Translations under genes and position numbers: made by a program
Source: Mesorhizobium loti
Lineage (GTDB): Bacteria; Pseudomonadota; Alphaproteobacteria; Rhizobiales; Rhizobiaceae
Length of the DNA: 64,000 bases
Assembly (NCBI RefSeq): GCF_003148495.1
Contig: NZ_QGGH01000001.1
Span: 1,632,347 to 1,696,346 of the forward strand
Reading direction: 5' to 3'
In this document: positions 51,993 through 60,738 of the stretch, one piece after another
Layout of the letters: each line of letters starts with the position of its first letter
How positions within the stretch are numbered: position 1 is the first letter of the stretch
Notes under the pieces: generated by a model
Database searches by the model: none
Told to the model about the DNA's origin: nothing
The model's input: only the letters and a program-made list of their open reading frames with translations

Positions 51993-52889
51993 ATGACGAA
52001 GCGGATCATGTTCACCGGCGGCAGCGGCAAGGCGGGACGCCATGTCGTGCAGTATCTGGTGGAGCAAGGCTGCCAGGTGCTCAACATCGACACCAGGCCG
52101 CTCGACAATCCCAAGGTGCGCACGCTGATCACCGACATCACCGATAGCGGGCAGGTGTTCAACGCGCTGTCGAGTTATATGGGCATGCATGAATTCGACC
52201 CGTCGCTGCGCCCGCAGCCGGTCGATGCCGTGGTCCATTTCGCCGCCATCCCGCGCATCATGATCACCACCGACAACGAGGTGTTCCGCATCAACGCGCT
52301 CGGTACCTACAATGTCATCGAGGCGGCGGTGAAGCTCGGCATCCGCAAGGTTATCATCGCCTCCAGCGAGACGACCTATGGGCTTGTGTTTGCCAACGAG
52401 CCGCGTGATCCCAAATATTTCCCGCTCGACGAGGAGTATGATGTCGATCCGATGGACAGCTATGCGCTGTCCAAGATCGTCAACGAGAAGACGGCACGCG
52501 CCTTTGCGCAGCGCAACGGCACCGACATCTATGCCCTGCGCATCGGCAACGTCATCGAGCCGCATGAATATTCGCTGTTTCCGAAATGGTTCGCCGATCC
52601 GGGGTTCCGCAAGCGCATCGCCTGGAGCTATGTCGACGCGCGCGACCTCGGCCAGATCACGCTGCGCGCCATCGAGAAGGACGGGCTCGGCTATCAGGTG
52701 TTCAATGCCGCCAATGACGACACCTCGTCCGACCTGCCGACTGCTGAGTTGCTGAAGCGGTTCTACCCCGGCGTGCCGGTCAAGGCCGAGCTTGGCGAAT
52801 ACGAGACGCTGCTCTCCAACCGCAAGGCGCGCGACGTGCTGGGTTTCCGCCCGGAGCATAGCTGGCGCAAATACGTCAAGCAGGCCTGA
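51993..52889 (+). CDS. NAD-dependent epimerase/dehydratase-family protein (uronate-dehydrogenase-like?)
   Basis: 298 residues. Extended SDR: FTGGSGKAG motif at about 7-15, the catalytic Ser-Tyr-Lys arrangement in ASSETTYG and YALSKIVNEK. Related to uronate dehydrogenases and sugar epimerases. ATG 51993 follows GGAGAG. It is followed by a GntR regulator gene and controlled by a palindromic operator. Exact substrate not determined. Confidence 0.85.
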   Translation: MTKRIMFTGGSGKAGRHVVQYLVEQGCQVLNIDTRPLDNPKVRTLITDITDSGQVFNALSSYMGMHEFDPSLRPQPVDAVVHFAAIPRIMITTDNEVFRINALGTYNVIEAAVKLGIRKVIIASSETTYGLVFANEPRDPKYFPLDEEYDVDPMDSYALSKIVNEKTARAFAQRNGTDIYALRIGNVIEPHEYSLFPKWFADPGFRKRIAWSYVDARDLGQITLRAIEKDGLGYQVFNAANDDTSSDLPTAELLKRFYPGVPVKAELGEYETLLSNRKARDVLGFRPEHSWRKYVKQA

Positions 52890-52992
52890 TCCGCGGGAGC
52901 AATAGGGGCTGATCTGTGCACAGCGGCCGGCTTTGCGGCGCAAGCCGCTTGCCGCGCTTGACAGTCTCGTCAATCCGGACTTTCTGGAACCT

Positions 52993-53769
52993 ATGCGGGA
53001 CGCGAAGCCGAACAAGGAAAAATCGCCAGCGAAAGCGGCCTCCGCCGACCGCCCGGCCGGTGTTCGCCGACCCGACGCGGCGCGCATTCCAGGCTCGAGC
53101 GTCCATGCCTCTCTGGCCAGCGAGATTGGCCTCAGGATCGTGCGCGGCGACTATCCGCCCGGCACCATCCTGCCCAATGAAGCGAAATGGTCGGAGACCT
53201 TCAGCGTTAGCCGCTCGGCGGTGCGCGAAGCGATCAAGATGCTGATGGCCAAGAGCCTTTTGGCCTCACGTCCCAAGATCGGCAGCTGGGTCGAGCCGAA
53301 GGAACGCTGGAACCTGCTCGATCGCGATGTGCTGGCCTGGTACGCGACGTCGCCGGACCGCGAGGTGTTCCTGAAGACCGTGCAGGAGTTCCGCCACATC
53401 ATCGAGCCGGAAGCGACCGCCTTTGCCGCCATGCGGCGCACCGACGAGCAGATGGCCGAGATCAGCCAGGCCTGTCGCGAGATGGGCGCGGCGACCAGCC
53501 TGCAGGAGCGCACCCGCGCCGACACGCGCTTTCACCTCGCCATCCTGCGCGCTTCGGGCAACGACCTTCTGGTGCCGCTCGGCGTGCTGATCGAATCCGC
53601 CTTCGATCATCTCTTTGCCTATACGACGCGGGAAATCGACGACCTCAACCACGCTCAGAAGCTGCACGAGGCGATCGAGAAGAACATCCGCCTGCAGCGG
53701 CCGGACGCGGCGCGCAACGCGGTGCGCAAACTGCTCGCCAACACCGACGGCGTCATCCGCGCCCGATAA
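52993..53769 (+). CDS. GntR-family (FadR subfamily) transcriptional regulator, copy 2
   Basis: 258 residues from ATG 52993 (a GTG 60 bases upstream is in frame). Paralogue of copy 1: winged helix VSRSAVREAIKMLMAKSLL is identical and the wing segment and FCD domain differ mainly in the last third (e.g. DDLNHAQKL versus GDQRQAQKL). Its position beside a gene pair with a palindromic operator suggests that the paralogues share or have split a regulon. Confidence 0.9.
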   Translation: MRDAKPNKEKSPAKAASADRPAGVRRPDAARIPGSSVHASLASEIGLRIVRGDYPPGTILPNEAKWSETFSVSRSAVREAIKMLMAKSLLASRPKIGSWVEPKERWNLLDRDVLAWYATSPDREVFLKTVQEFRHIIEPEATAFAAMRRTDEQMAEISQACREMGAATSLQERTRADTRFHLAILRASGNDLLVPLGVLIESAFDHLFAYTTREIDDLNHAQKLHEAIEKNIRLQRPDAARNAVRKLLANTDGVIRAR

Positions 53770-53781
53770 GGCGGATCGCTT

Positions 53782-54072
53782 CTAGTCGTCCTTCTCGCGC
53801 CCGAAGGCGGTGCGCAGTTCGCCCTTGGCGTTCTCCAGCACTTGCCTGCGCGCGGCGGGCAGGTTCTTGCCGGCGCGGTTGATGTAAAAATTCAGCATCG
53901 ACATAGCGGATTGAAACGGCTCGGCCTTGCGCCGGTGGCTGTGTTCGGCGGATCGCTTGAGCGAGGCGGCGATTTTCCTGGCGTCGTCGGATTCAAAGAC
54001 ATGATCCTCGAGATTCATCGCGTCGCTGTGCTCGGTAACCTCTGCCGACCATTTCTTCTTGGTGGCGGTCAT
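53782..54072 (-). CDS. DUF3175 family protein
   Basis: 96 residues of a small conserved family of unknown function: KKWSAEVTEHSDAMNLE at the start and SAMSMLNFYINRAGKNLP in the middle, a highly charged C terminus. The ATG at 54072 has a suitable AAAGGAGT upstream. No function can be assigned. Confidence 0.85.
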   Translation of the reverse strand: MTATKKKWSAEVTEHSDAMNLEDHVFESDDARKIAASLKRSAEHSHRRKAEPFQSAMSMLNFYINRAGKNLPAARRQVLENAKGELRTAFGREKDD

Positions 54073-54247
54073 GGCTGGACTCCTTTGCGGGTTGCTGTCG
54101 GGAAACTCCGCATACTGGCATCGGTTCCTGCATTCGCCTTAGGTCTGGAGCCACGGATTTGCCCGTTGTGGCGCTGCTGCGGCCCGAGAATGCGCCGATA
54201 GTGGCGCAAACGGCAGCCGATCTCTGAGACCGCCGACAGGAAACGCC

Positions 54248-55477
54248 TTGACCCGAACCGATAACATCCCGCCGAGCCCCGGCATCGACAGCTCCTATGC
54301 CTGGATGCGGCTTGCCATCTCGATGCTGCTGGCGACGATCGGCGCCGTCGGCATGTGGGCTGTCGTCGTCGTGCTGCCCGCCGTGCAGGCCGAGTTCGGC
54401 GTCGACCGCGCTGCGGCGTCCATGCCCTACACCGCGACCATGGTCGGCTTTGCAGCCGGCAACGTGCTGGTCGGCCGCGCCATCGACCGGATGGGCTACT
54501 GGATCCCGGCGCTGCTCTCCACGATTGCGCTTTCCGCCGGCCTTCTGCTCGCGGCGCTGTCGACCTCGATCCTGCAATTCACCCTTGCTCAAGGGTTGCT
54601 GATCGGCGTTGGCACGTCGGTGATCTTCGGGCCGCTGATCGCCGATATCTCGCACTGGTTCAACCGGCGGCGTGGCGTTGCCGTGACTGCGGCGGCCGCC
54701 GGCAACTACCTCGCCGGTGCGTTCTGGCCAACCATCATGCCGACGCTGATGAAGGCGGAAGGCTGGCGCTTCACCTATGCGGCAATCGGCATCTTCTGCC
54801 TGGTCACCATGGTGCCGCTGGTGCTGATGCTGCGGCGCGGTGCCCCGGCGGCAGCGGCCGCCGGTTCGCCCGGAAGCCGGACGGTGCAGCCGATCTCGCT
54901 GTCACCGGCGGCGTTGCAGGTGCTGCTGGTCGTCGCCGGGCTCGGCTGCTGCGTGGCGATGTCGATGCCGCAGGTGCATATCGTCGCCTATTGCATGGAT
55001 CTCGGCTACGGCGTGGCGCATGGCGCCGACATGCTGTCGATCATGATGGCAGGCGGCGTCGTCAGCCGGCTGGCATCGGGCTTTCTCGCCGACCGTATCG
55101 GCGCTGTGTGGACACTGATGATCGGCTCGGTGCTGCAGTGCCTGTCGCTGCTGTTCTACATCCCGTTCGACGGGCTTGCCTCGCTTTATGTGGTGTCGCT
55201 GGTGTTCGGCCTGTCGCAGGGCGGTATCGTGCCTTGCTACGCGATCATCGTGCGCGACTACATGCCGGCCAAAGAGGCCGGCCAGCGTATCGGTATCGTC
55301 ATGATGGCGACCATCTTCGGCATGGCGATCGGCGGCTGGATGTCGGGCTGGATCTACGACCTGACCGGCTCCTACGCGGCTGCGTTCCTCAACGGAATTG
55401 CCTGGAATTTGCTGAACATACTGGCGATCGGACTGTTGTTCTGGAGAGCAAGGCGCAGCGCCGCCGTGATGGCCTAA
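54248..55477 (+). CDS. MFS transporter
   Basis: 409 residues, about 12 membrane segments, charged cytoplasmic loop with NRRRGVAVTAAAAGNYL in the first half. TTG start at 54248 with AGGAAA upstream; ATG at 54302 within the first helix region is less likely. Resembles oxalate/formate-antiporter-like or monocarboxylate-type MFS proteins; substrate not determined. Confidence 0.85.
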   Translation: MTRTDNIPPSPGIDSSYAWMRLAISMLLATIGAVGMWAVVVVLPAVQAEFGVDRAAASMPYTATMVGFAAGNVLVGRAIDRMGYWIPALLSTIALSAGLLLAALSTSILQFTLAQGLLIGVGTSVIFGPLIADISHWFNRRRGVAVTAAAAGNYLAGAFWPTIMPTLMKAEGWRFTYAAIGIFCLVTMVPLVLMLRRGAPAAAAAGSPGSRTVQPISLSPAALQVLLVVAGLGCCVAMSMPQVHIVAYCMDLGYGVAHGADMLSIMMAGGVVSRLASGFLADRIGAVWTLMIGSVLQCLSLLFYIPFDGLASLYVVSLVFGLSQGGIVPCYAIIVRDYMPAKEAGQRIGIVMMATIFGMAIGGWMSGWIYDLTGSYAAAFLNGIAWNLLNILAIGLLFWRARRSAAVMA

Positions 55478-55653
55478 AGGAAGGCAGCGATCTTCGCACG
55501 CACGCCCGGCACGCGCTTTGGCTTGACAACCGACGGACGCCGCGCGACGCCAGAAGGCAAGTTGGGGCGGCAAAAGGCCGGTGAGATGGCGACAGCAAAG
55601 ACGATCGTATCGCGACCGCGCCCTGCCGGGTGCGTTTCCGAGCGAGCGCGTCT

Positions 55654-56682
55654 GTGATCAAGCCGCGCTCGCGTCGGGGCGGCGGCCGCCCGACTATCGC
55701 CGATGTCGCTCGCAAGGCTGGTGTCGGCGCCATCACTGTGTCGCGCGCCTTGCGCGAGCCGGAGCGTGTCTCGGAAGAGTTGCGCCGCCAGATCCAGGCC
55801 GCCGTCGACGAACTCGGTTACGTCCCGGACCCGAATGCGCGGGCGCTGGCCTCGGCGCGCGCCGAAGTGTTCGGCGTTCTGGTGCCGTCGCTCACCAACA
55901 ATGTCTTCGCCGAGGTGGTGCGCGGCATCTACGACAGCCTGTCGGCCAGCCCGTTCCGCATCCAGCTCGGTAACACCCATTATTCCGGCCTCGAGGAAGA
56001 GCGGCTATTGCAGGTGTTCGGCTCGCAGCGGCCGGCAGCGCTGATCGTCGCCGGCATCGACCAGACACCGACCTCGCGAAAGCTGCTGGAAAGCGCCGGC
56101 TGCCCGGTGGTGCAGGTCATGGAGACCGGTCCCGATCCGGTCGACATGATGGTCGGCTTCTCGCATCTCGACGGCGGCAGGACGGCAACTGAACATCTGA
56201 TCGAGGCCGGCTACCGCCGCATCGGCTTCATCGGCGCCCGCATGGACCCGCGCTCGCAGCGGCGCCTTGCCGGCTATCGCGCGGCGATGGAGGCCGCCGG
56301 CCTGTTCGACCCGCGCCTTGTCACCACCACGCCGGTGTTGTCCAGCGTATCGCTCGGCCGCGAAATGCTCCGCGACGCGCTGGCCAAGGTGCCGACGCTC
56401 GACGGTGTTTTCTGCAACAATGACGACATTGCGCTCGGCGTGTTGTTCGAGTGCCATCGCGCCTCGATCGCGGTGCCGAAGACGATCGGCATCGTCGGCT
56501 TCAACGACCTCGACATGATGCAGGTGGCGTTTCCATCGATCACCAGCATCCGCACCCATCGCTATGAGATCGGCCGGCGTGCAGTGGCCATGGCGCTGGC
56601 GGCGATCGCCGGCAATAGGCCGGAGCAACGGATCGTCGATCTCGGTTTCGAGCTCAAGCGCCGCGAGAGCACGGCGCGTTGA
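55654..56682 (+). CDS. LacI-family transcriptional regulator, GntR-like
   Basis: About 342 residues; GTG 55654 or GTG 55630 are possible starts. N-terminal HTH RPTIADVARKAGVGAITVSRALREP (residues ~12-37) and PBP1-type effector domain. A perfect operator palindrome lies directly downstream in front of the gluconate-type operon, and gluconokinase is encoded at its end, so this is likely the gluconate-responsive GntR repressor of the LacI family. Confidence 0.9.
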   Translation: MIKPRSRRGGGRPTIADVARKAGVGAITVSRALREPERVSEELRRQIQAAVDELGYVPDPNARALASARAEVFGVLVPSLTNNVFAEVVRGIYDSLSASPFRIQLGNTHYSGLEEERLLQVFGSQRPAALIVAGIDQTPTSRKLLESAGCPVVQVMETGPDPVDMMVGFSHLDGGRTATEHLIEAGYRRIGFIGARMDPRSQRRLAGYRAAMEAAGLFDPRLVTTTPVLSSVSLGREMLRDALAKVPTLDGVFCNNDDIALGVLFECHRASIAVPKTIGIVGFNDLDMMQVAFPSITSIRTHRYEIGRRAVAMALAAIAGNRPEQRIVDLGFELKRRESTAR

Positions 56683-56724
56683 AACGCACAGAGGCGACTG
56701 TGCGAATGCCGGTTTACACTGCGT

Positions 56725-56742
56725 AATGGTAGCGCTACCATT
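56725..56742. promoter_or_regulatory. LacI-type operator palindrome
   Basis: AATGGTAGCGCTACCATT is a perfect 18-bp palindrome with the central CG of LacI-family operators; it matches the type bound by gluconate repressors of that family. It lies between the regulator gene and its likely target operon. Confidence 0.8.
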
Positions 56743-56760
56743 TTCGCCGGAAAGGTGCTC

Positions 56761-56788
56761 ATAATAAACAGAAAAATCTGTTTATTAT
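56761..56788. repeat. AT-rich inverted repeat with an extra half-site
   Basis: ATAATAAACAGA (56761-56772) and TCTGTTTATTAT (56777-56788) are perfectly complementary with an AAAA loop. TGTTTATTAT recurs at 56810-56819. A second regulator or a hairpin in the leader is possible. Confidence 0.6.
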
Positions 56789-56988
56789 ATATAAGCGACA
56801 ACTCATACTTGTTTATTATGGATAATATGATAGTTTTTTCCGGCCTTGACCGGAGAGCAAGGGGAGGGGATCGGGGTGGCATTCAGCCACCGAAAGGCGC
56901 GGCAGAGCCAAGCGGGAGGTGCCAGATCTGACGCACGAGACGTCACAGCAGCCAACAACAATCAGAACTGCAACTGGGAGGAATATCG

Positions 56989-58116
56989 ATGATCAAGTCA
57001 CTCGTTGGTGGCATCGTTGCCGCCACTGCATTTGTCATGTTGAGCTCATCGGCGATTGCTGCAGGCCCCGAAATCGTCAAGGGTCCAGCGGCCGAGCCGG
57101 ATTGCTTCGCACCCTGGGCTGCGGATACGCAGTTCTTCAAGTTCCCCAAGAAGGACGGCCCCTACCGCATTGCGCTCGCCAATGGCTATATCGCCAACAC
57201 ATGGCGCATCCAGATGGTGCAGACTGCGAAGGCCTATGCAGCCCAGAAGGACGTTGCTGCAAAGCTGAAGGAATTCAAGGTCGTCTCGACCGGAGAGGAC
57301 GTGCCGGCGCAGATCTCGGCGATCAACAACTTCATTGATTCCGGCTATGACGCCATCGTGGTCAATGCGCAGAACCCGACGGCCTTCGGGCCGGTGATCA
57401 AGCGCGCCAAGGAAGCCGGCGTCGTGCTGGTTGCTTTCGATAACATTCTCGACACCAAGGACGCCATCAACGTCAACGTCGACCAGAAAGGCCTGGGCGA
57501 GCTTTGGGGCAAATGGTTGGTCACGCATGTGCCGAACGGCGGCAAGGTGCTCGAGGTGCGTGGCGTTGCTGGGACCTCAGTCGACACCGACCGCCACAAT
57601 GGCATCCATGAGGCTCTCGACGCCTCCGGCAAGAAATGGGCCGTCACCGAGGTTGTCGGCAAATGGGATGACGGCGTTGCGCAAAAGGCTTCGGCCGACG
57701 CAATCGCCACCAACGGTCCCTTTGACGGCGTGACCGGACAGGGTGGCGACACTGGCATCGTGCAGGCGATGATCGACGCCAAGCATCCGTTCGTGCCGTT
57801 CGGCGGCGAGACCGAGAATGGCTTCCGCAAGTTCTGCGCCGCTCATGCCGCGGACGGGCTGAAATGCTCATCGGCCGGCACCGGGCCGGCCCAGGTGGCG
57901 GTTGCCATCAAGACGGCGATCTCGGCACTTGAGGGCAACGTCGTCCCACAGTCGGTCAAGCTGCCGCTGGCGATTGTCGAGGATCCGAACTTCAAGGCCG
58001 GTCAGGATTTCTTCCCCGACCAGTCCGACAATTTCTTCGTCGGCAACTCCTTCCCGACCTGCGGCATAAATTTCACCGCGCAGGAAATCATGGGCCAGAC
58101 CAAGGCGGACCAATAG
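56989..58116 (+). CDS. CUT2 sugar ABC transporter substrate-binding protein
   Basis: 375 residues. Sec signal peptide cleaved after AIA near residue 24. Mature protein of the RbsB type with an N-terminal extension containing PDCFAPWAADTQFFKFPKK; cysteines at 40 and later at GLKCSS and FPTCGI. Ribosome-binding site CTGGGAGGAA. First gene of the gluconokinase-linked operon, so gluconate or another sugar acid is the likely ligand. Confidence 0.9.
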   Translation: MIKSLVGGIVAATAFVMLSSSAIAAGPEIVKGPAAEPDCFAPWAADTQFFKFPKKDGPYRIALANGYIANTWRIQMVQTAKAYAAQKDVAAKLKEFKVVSTGEDVPAQISAINNFIDSGYDAIVVNAQNPTAFGPVIKRAKEAGVVLVAFDNILDTKDAINVNVDQKGLGELWGKWLVTHVPNGGKVLEVRGVAGTSVDTDRHNGIHEALDASGKKWAVTEVVGKWDDGVAQKASADAIATNGPFDGVTGQGGDTGIVQAMIDAKHPFVPFGGETENGFRKFCAAHAADGLKCSSAGTGPAQVAVAIKTAISALEGNVVPQSVKLPLAIVEDPNFKAGQDFFPDQSDNFFVGNSFPTCGINFTAQEIMGQTKADQ

Positions 58117-58127
58117 GCAGCATACAA

Positions 58128-58153
58128 GGCGCCGCGGGATCTCCCGCGGCGCC
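58128..58153 (+). promoter_or_regulatory. Intercistronic stem-loop after binding-protein gene
   Basis: GGCGCCGCGGGA (58128-58139) pairs perfectly with TCCCGCGGCGCC (58142-58153). It begins 12 bases after the binding-protein stop, before the ATPase gene at 58199. No U-run follows. Confidence 0.65.
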
Positions 58154-58198
58154 GGCCACTCGATATCCCTGGTCGTCAAAAGTGCCTCGGGAGGGCCG

Positions 58199-59746
58199 AT
58201 GGACGGTATGGTTCCGCTCTTCCGGATGGAGGGCATATCCAAGCGCTATGGTGGTGTGCGGGCGTTGGAAAAGGCCGAGCTTTCGGTCTCATCCGGCAGC
58301 ATTCACGCTATTCTCGGCGAAAACGGCGCCGGGAAATCGACGCTGATCAAGGTCATGGCGGGCGTCGTCGCGCCCGACGAAGGTCGCATGACGCTGGATG
58401 GACGCGAGGTGACGTTCGCCTCGCCAGGCGCGGCGAACAAGGCCGGTATCGTCTGCATCTTCCAGGAACTGTCGCTGGTTCCCGAACTCAGCGTCGCCGA
58501 CAACATTGTCATTTCCGATCCGCCGAAGCGTTTTGGCATGATCGACCGCAAGGCGCAGCGCCGCATCGCCGAGGAGGCGCTGGCACGCGCCGGTGCTGCC
58601 GATATCCACCCGCTGGCACTGGTCAAGGACCTGCCGCTGTCGCGCCGCCAAATGGTCGAGATCGCCAAGGCGCTGGCCAGGAAGCCGCGCATCCTGATCC
58701 TCGACGAGGCGACCTCGGCACTGACCGCGACCGACGTCGCTAAGATCTTCAGCGTGCTCAAGCGATTGCGCTCGGAAGGGCTGGCGCTGCTCTACATCTC
58801 GCACCGCATGAACGAGATCGCCGAGCTTGCCGACTACTGCACGGTGTTTCGCAACGGCCGCAATGTCGCCAGCTACAAGGCAGGCACGAAGAGCGACAAC
58901 GAAGTCGTCGAACTGATGATTGGGCGCGAATACAGCCATATTTTCCCGCCGAAACCCGCGCGCAATGCAGGTGCCGCCGTTCCCGTGCTGGAGGCACGCA
59001 AGCTGTCCTGGACCGACCGGCTGGACAATGTCTCGCTGACGGTCGGGGCAGGCGAGGTCGTCGGCCTCGGTGGCCTTGACGGCCAGGGCCAGCGCGAATT
59101 GCTGCTCGCTTTCTTCGGTGTGCTGCGCGGCCTGTCCGGCCAGATCCTGATCGACGGCAAGCCTGTGTCGATCACCAGTCCATCCGTTGCGCGCGACGAC
59201 CGCATCGGCATGGCGCTCATTCCCGAGGATCGCAAGACCGAAGGCCTGATGCTGCCGATGACGGTGCGCGAGAACCTGTCGTTTGCCGCGCTAGACCGGC
59301 TGTCGAAAGCCGGCATCATCGATCGCGCCGCCGAACAGCGGCTGATCGACGACATGGTCGGCCTTCTGGCAATCAAGACGGCGGGCCTCGACATCCCGGT
59401 CGGCGCGCTGTCCGGCGGCAACCAGCAGAAGGTGGTCATCGCCAAATGGCTGATGCGCCAGCCGCGCATCATCCTGCTCAACGATCCGACGCGCGGCATC
59501 GATGTCGGCACCAAGCAGGAGCTCTATCAGCTAATGCGCAAGCTCGCCGATGCGGGTGCGGCGATCCTGTTCTATTCGACCGACTATGACGAATTGATCG
59601 GCTGCTGCGACCGCGTGCTGGTGCTCTATGACGGGGCGGTCAAGCGCGAACTGGTCGGCGCCGGGATCACCGAGCGGGCGCTGATATCAAGCGCGCTCAA
59701 CATCCATGGCGAGGAGAGCCCGGTGGGCCTGGGAGCAAGTGTGTGA
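58199..59746 (+). CDS. CUT2 ABC transporter ATP-binding protein, double domain
   Basis: 515 residues. Domain 1: Walker A GENGAGKST, signature region LPLSRRQMVEIAKAL (degenerate LSRRQ), Walker B ILILDEA. Domain 2: degenerate P-loop GGLDGQGQRE, signature LSGGNQQKVVIAKWL, IILLNDP in place of Walker B, as is common in this family. RbsA-type. ATG 58199 follows CGGGAGGG. Confidence 0.93.
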   Translation: MDGMVPLFRMEGISKRYGGVRALEKAELSVSSGSIHAILGENGAGKSTLIKVMAGVVAPDEGRMTLDGREVTFASPGAANKAGIVCIFQELSLVPELSVADNIVISDPPKRFGMIDRKAQRRIAEEALARAGAADIHPLALVKDLPLSRRQMVEIAKALARKPRILILDEATSALTATDVAKIFSVLKRLRSEGLALLYISHRMNEIAELADYCTVFRNGRNVASYKAGTKSDNEVVELMIGREYSHIFPPKPARNAGAAVPVLEARKLSWTDRLDNVSLTVGAGEVVGLGGLDGQGQRELLLAFFGVLRGLSGQILIDGKPVSITSPSVARDDRIGMALIPEDRKTEGLMLPMTVRENLSFAALDRLSKAGIIDRAAEQRLIDDMVGLLAIKTAGLDIPVGALSGGNQQKVVIAKWLMRQPRIILLNDPTRGIDVGTKQELYQLMRKLADAGAAILFYSTDYDELIGCCDRVLVLYDGAVKRELVGAGITERALISSALNIHGEESPVGLGASV

Positions 59747-60738
59747 AAGATTGGCGCGTGAAAGATTGGCGCTACTGGCTGGCCGAACAGCGCGGAACGC
59801 TGCTGGCGTTCGGCATTTTCATCGTCATGTTCGTCATCTACACCTCGAACCATCCCGCCGGCTTCACCGCCAACGTCGTGCAGACAGCCTCGAACAAAGG
59901 CGTGCTGCTCGCCTTTGTGGCCATGGCCCAGACGCTGGTGGTGATCACCGCCGGCATCGACCTTTCAGTCGGCATGATCTTCACGCTGACCAATTGCCTG
60001 GCTTCGTGGCTGGTCATCGGCACCGGTATCGAAACCGCGTTCGGGGTCATTGCGGTGCTTGGCACCGGGCTGCTGTGCGGGGCGATCAACGGTGCCATCG
60101 TCATCTATGGTCGCCTGCAGCCGATTGTCACCACCATCGCCACGGGTGCTGTCTATTTCGGCATCGCGCTGCTGCTACGACCCTTTCCAGGCGGTTCGGT
60201 CAACGAGGACCTTGCCGACGCGCTGACCGGGCGGCTGTTCGGCGTGGTGCCGGCGAGCCTGGTGGTGCTGCTGGCCGTGGTGCTCGTCGTCTGGGTGCCG
60301 TTCAGCCGCTCGGTGCTCGGCCGCGCGGCTTACGCGGCCGGTTCCTCGGAGATGGCGGCCTACATGTCCGGCGTGCCGATCCGGCGTGGCAAGTTCGCCG
60401 CCTATGCGCTTGCCGGGCTGCTCGCCGCGATCGGCGGGCTGTTCCTGACATTCTTCACCTATACGGGTGACGCGGCCTATGCCAGCGGCAACGCCTACAC
60501 GCTGTTCTCGATTGCCGCCGTCGTGCTCGGCGGCGTCTCGCTGTTCGGCGGCAAGGGCAGCGCCATCGGCGCGATCTTCGGCGCGCTGGCTTTCCGCACC
60601 ATCGGCGACCTGCTCTTCGTCTTCGATTTCGATCCGCTCTGGCAGCCGCTATTCCAGGGCGTTATCCTGCTGATCGCGGTCAGCCTCGGCGCCTTCGCCC
60701 TGTTTCGGGTCCGCAACCGGCTGGAGTGGTTCCTGTGA
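59743..60738 (+). CDS. CUT2 ABC transporter permease 1
   Basis: 331 residues from a GTG overlapping the ATPase stop. About nine membrane segments; the GIDLSVGMIF motif and GGVSLFGGKGSAIGAIFG segment are typical of RbsC. Repeats WRVKDWRYW at the N terminus (KDWR occurs twice). Confidence 0.9.
   Translation: MKDWRVKDWRYWLAEQRGTLLAFGIFIVMFVIYTSNHPAGFTANVVQTASNKGVLLAFVAMAQTLVVITAGIDLSVGMIFTLTNCLASWLVIGTGIETAFGVIAVLGTGLLCGAINGAIVIYGRLQPIVTTIATGAVYFGIALLLRPFPGGSVNEDLADALTGRLFGVVPASLVVLLAVVLVVWVPFSRSVLGRAAYAAGSSEMAAYMSGVPIRRGKFAAYALAGLLAAIGGLFLTFFTYTGDAAYASGNAYTLFSIAAVVLGGVSLFGGKGSAIGAIFGALAFRTIGDLLFVFDFDPLWQPLFQGVILLIAVSLGAFALFRVRNRLEWFL

Larger units (their letters stand above)
56683..56988. promoter_or_regulatory. 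AT-rich promoter region of the gluconate-type ABC operon
   Basis: A 306-bp stretch, unusually AT-rich for this DNA. It contains a LacI-type operator (56725-56742), a possible promoter with -35 TTTACA (56713-56718) and -10 TACCAT (56736-56741) overlapping it, a 12-bp-arm inverted repeat (56761-56788), and another TGTTTATTAT copy at 56810-56819. Confidence 0.6.

Noticed and set aside
55474..55980. Minus-strand 168-residue frame across the MFS-LacI junction
   Set aside because: Covers the LacI DNA-binding domain in antisense; no domain or ribosome-binding site.
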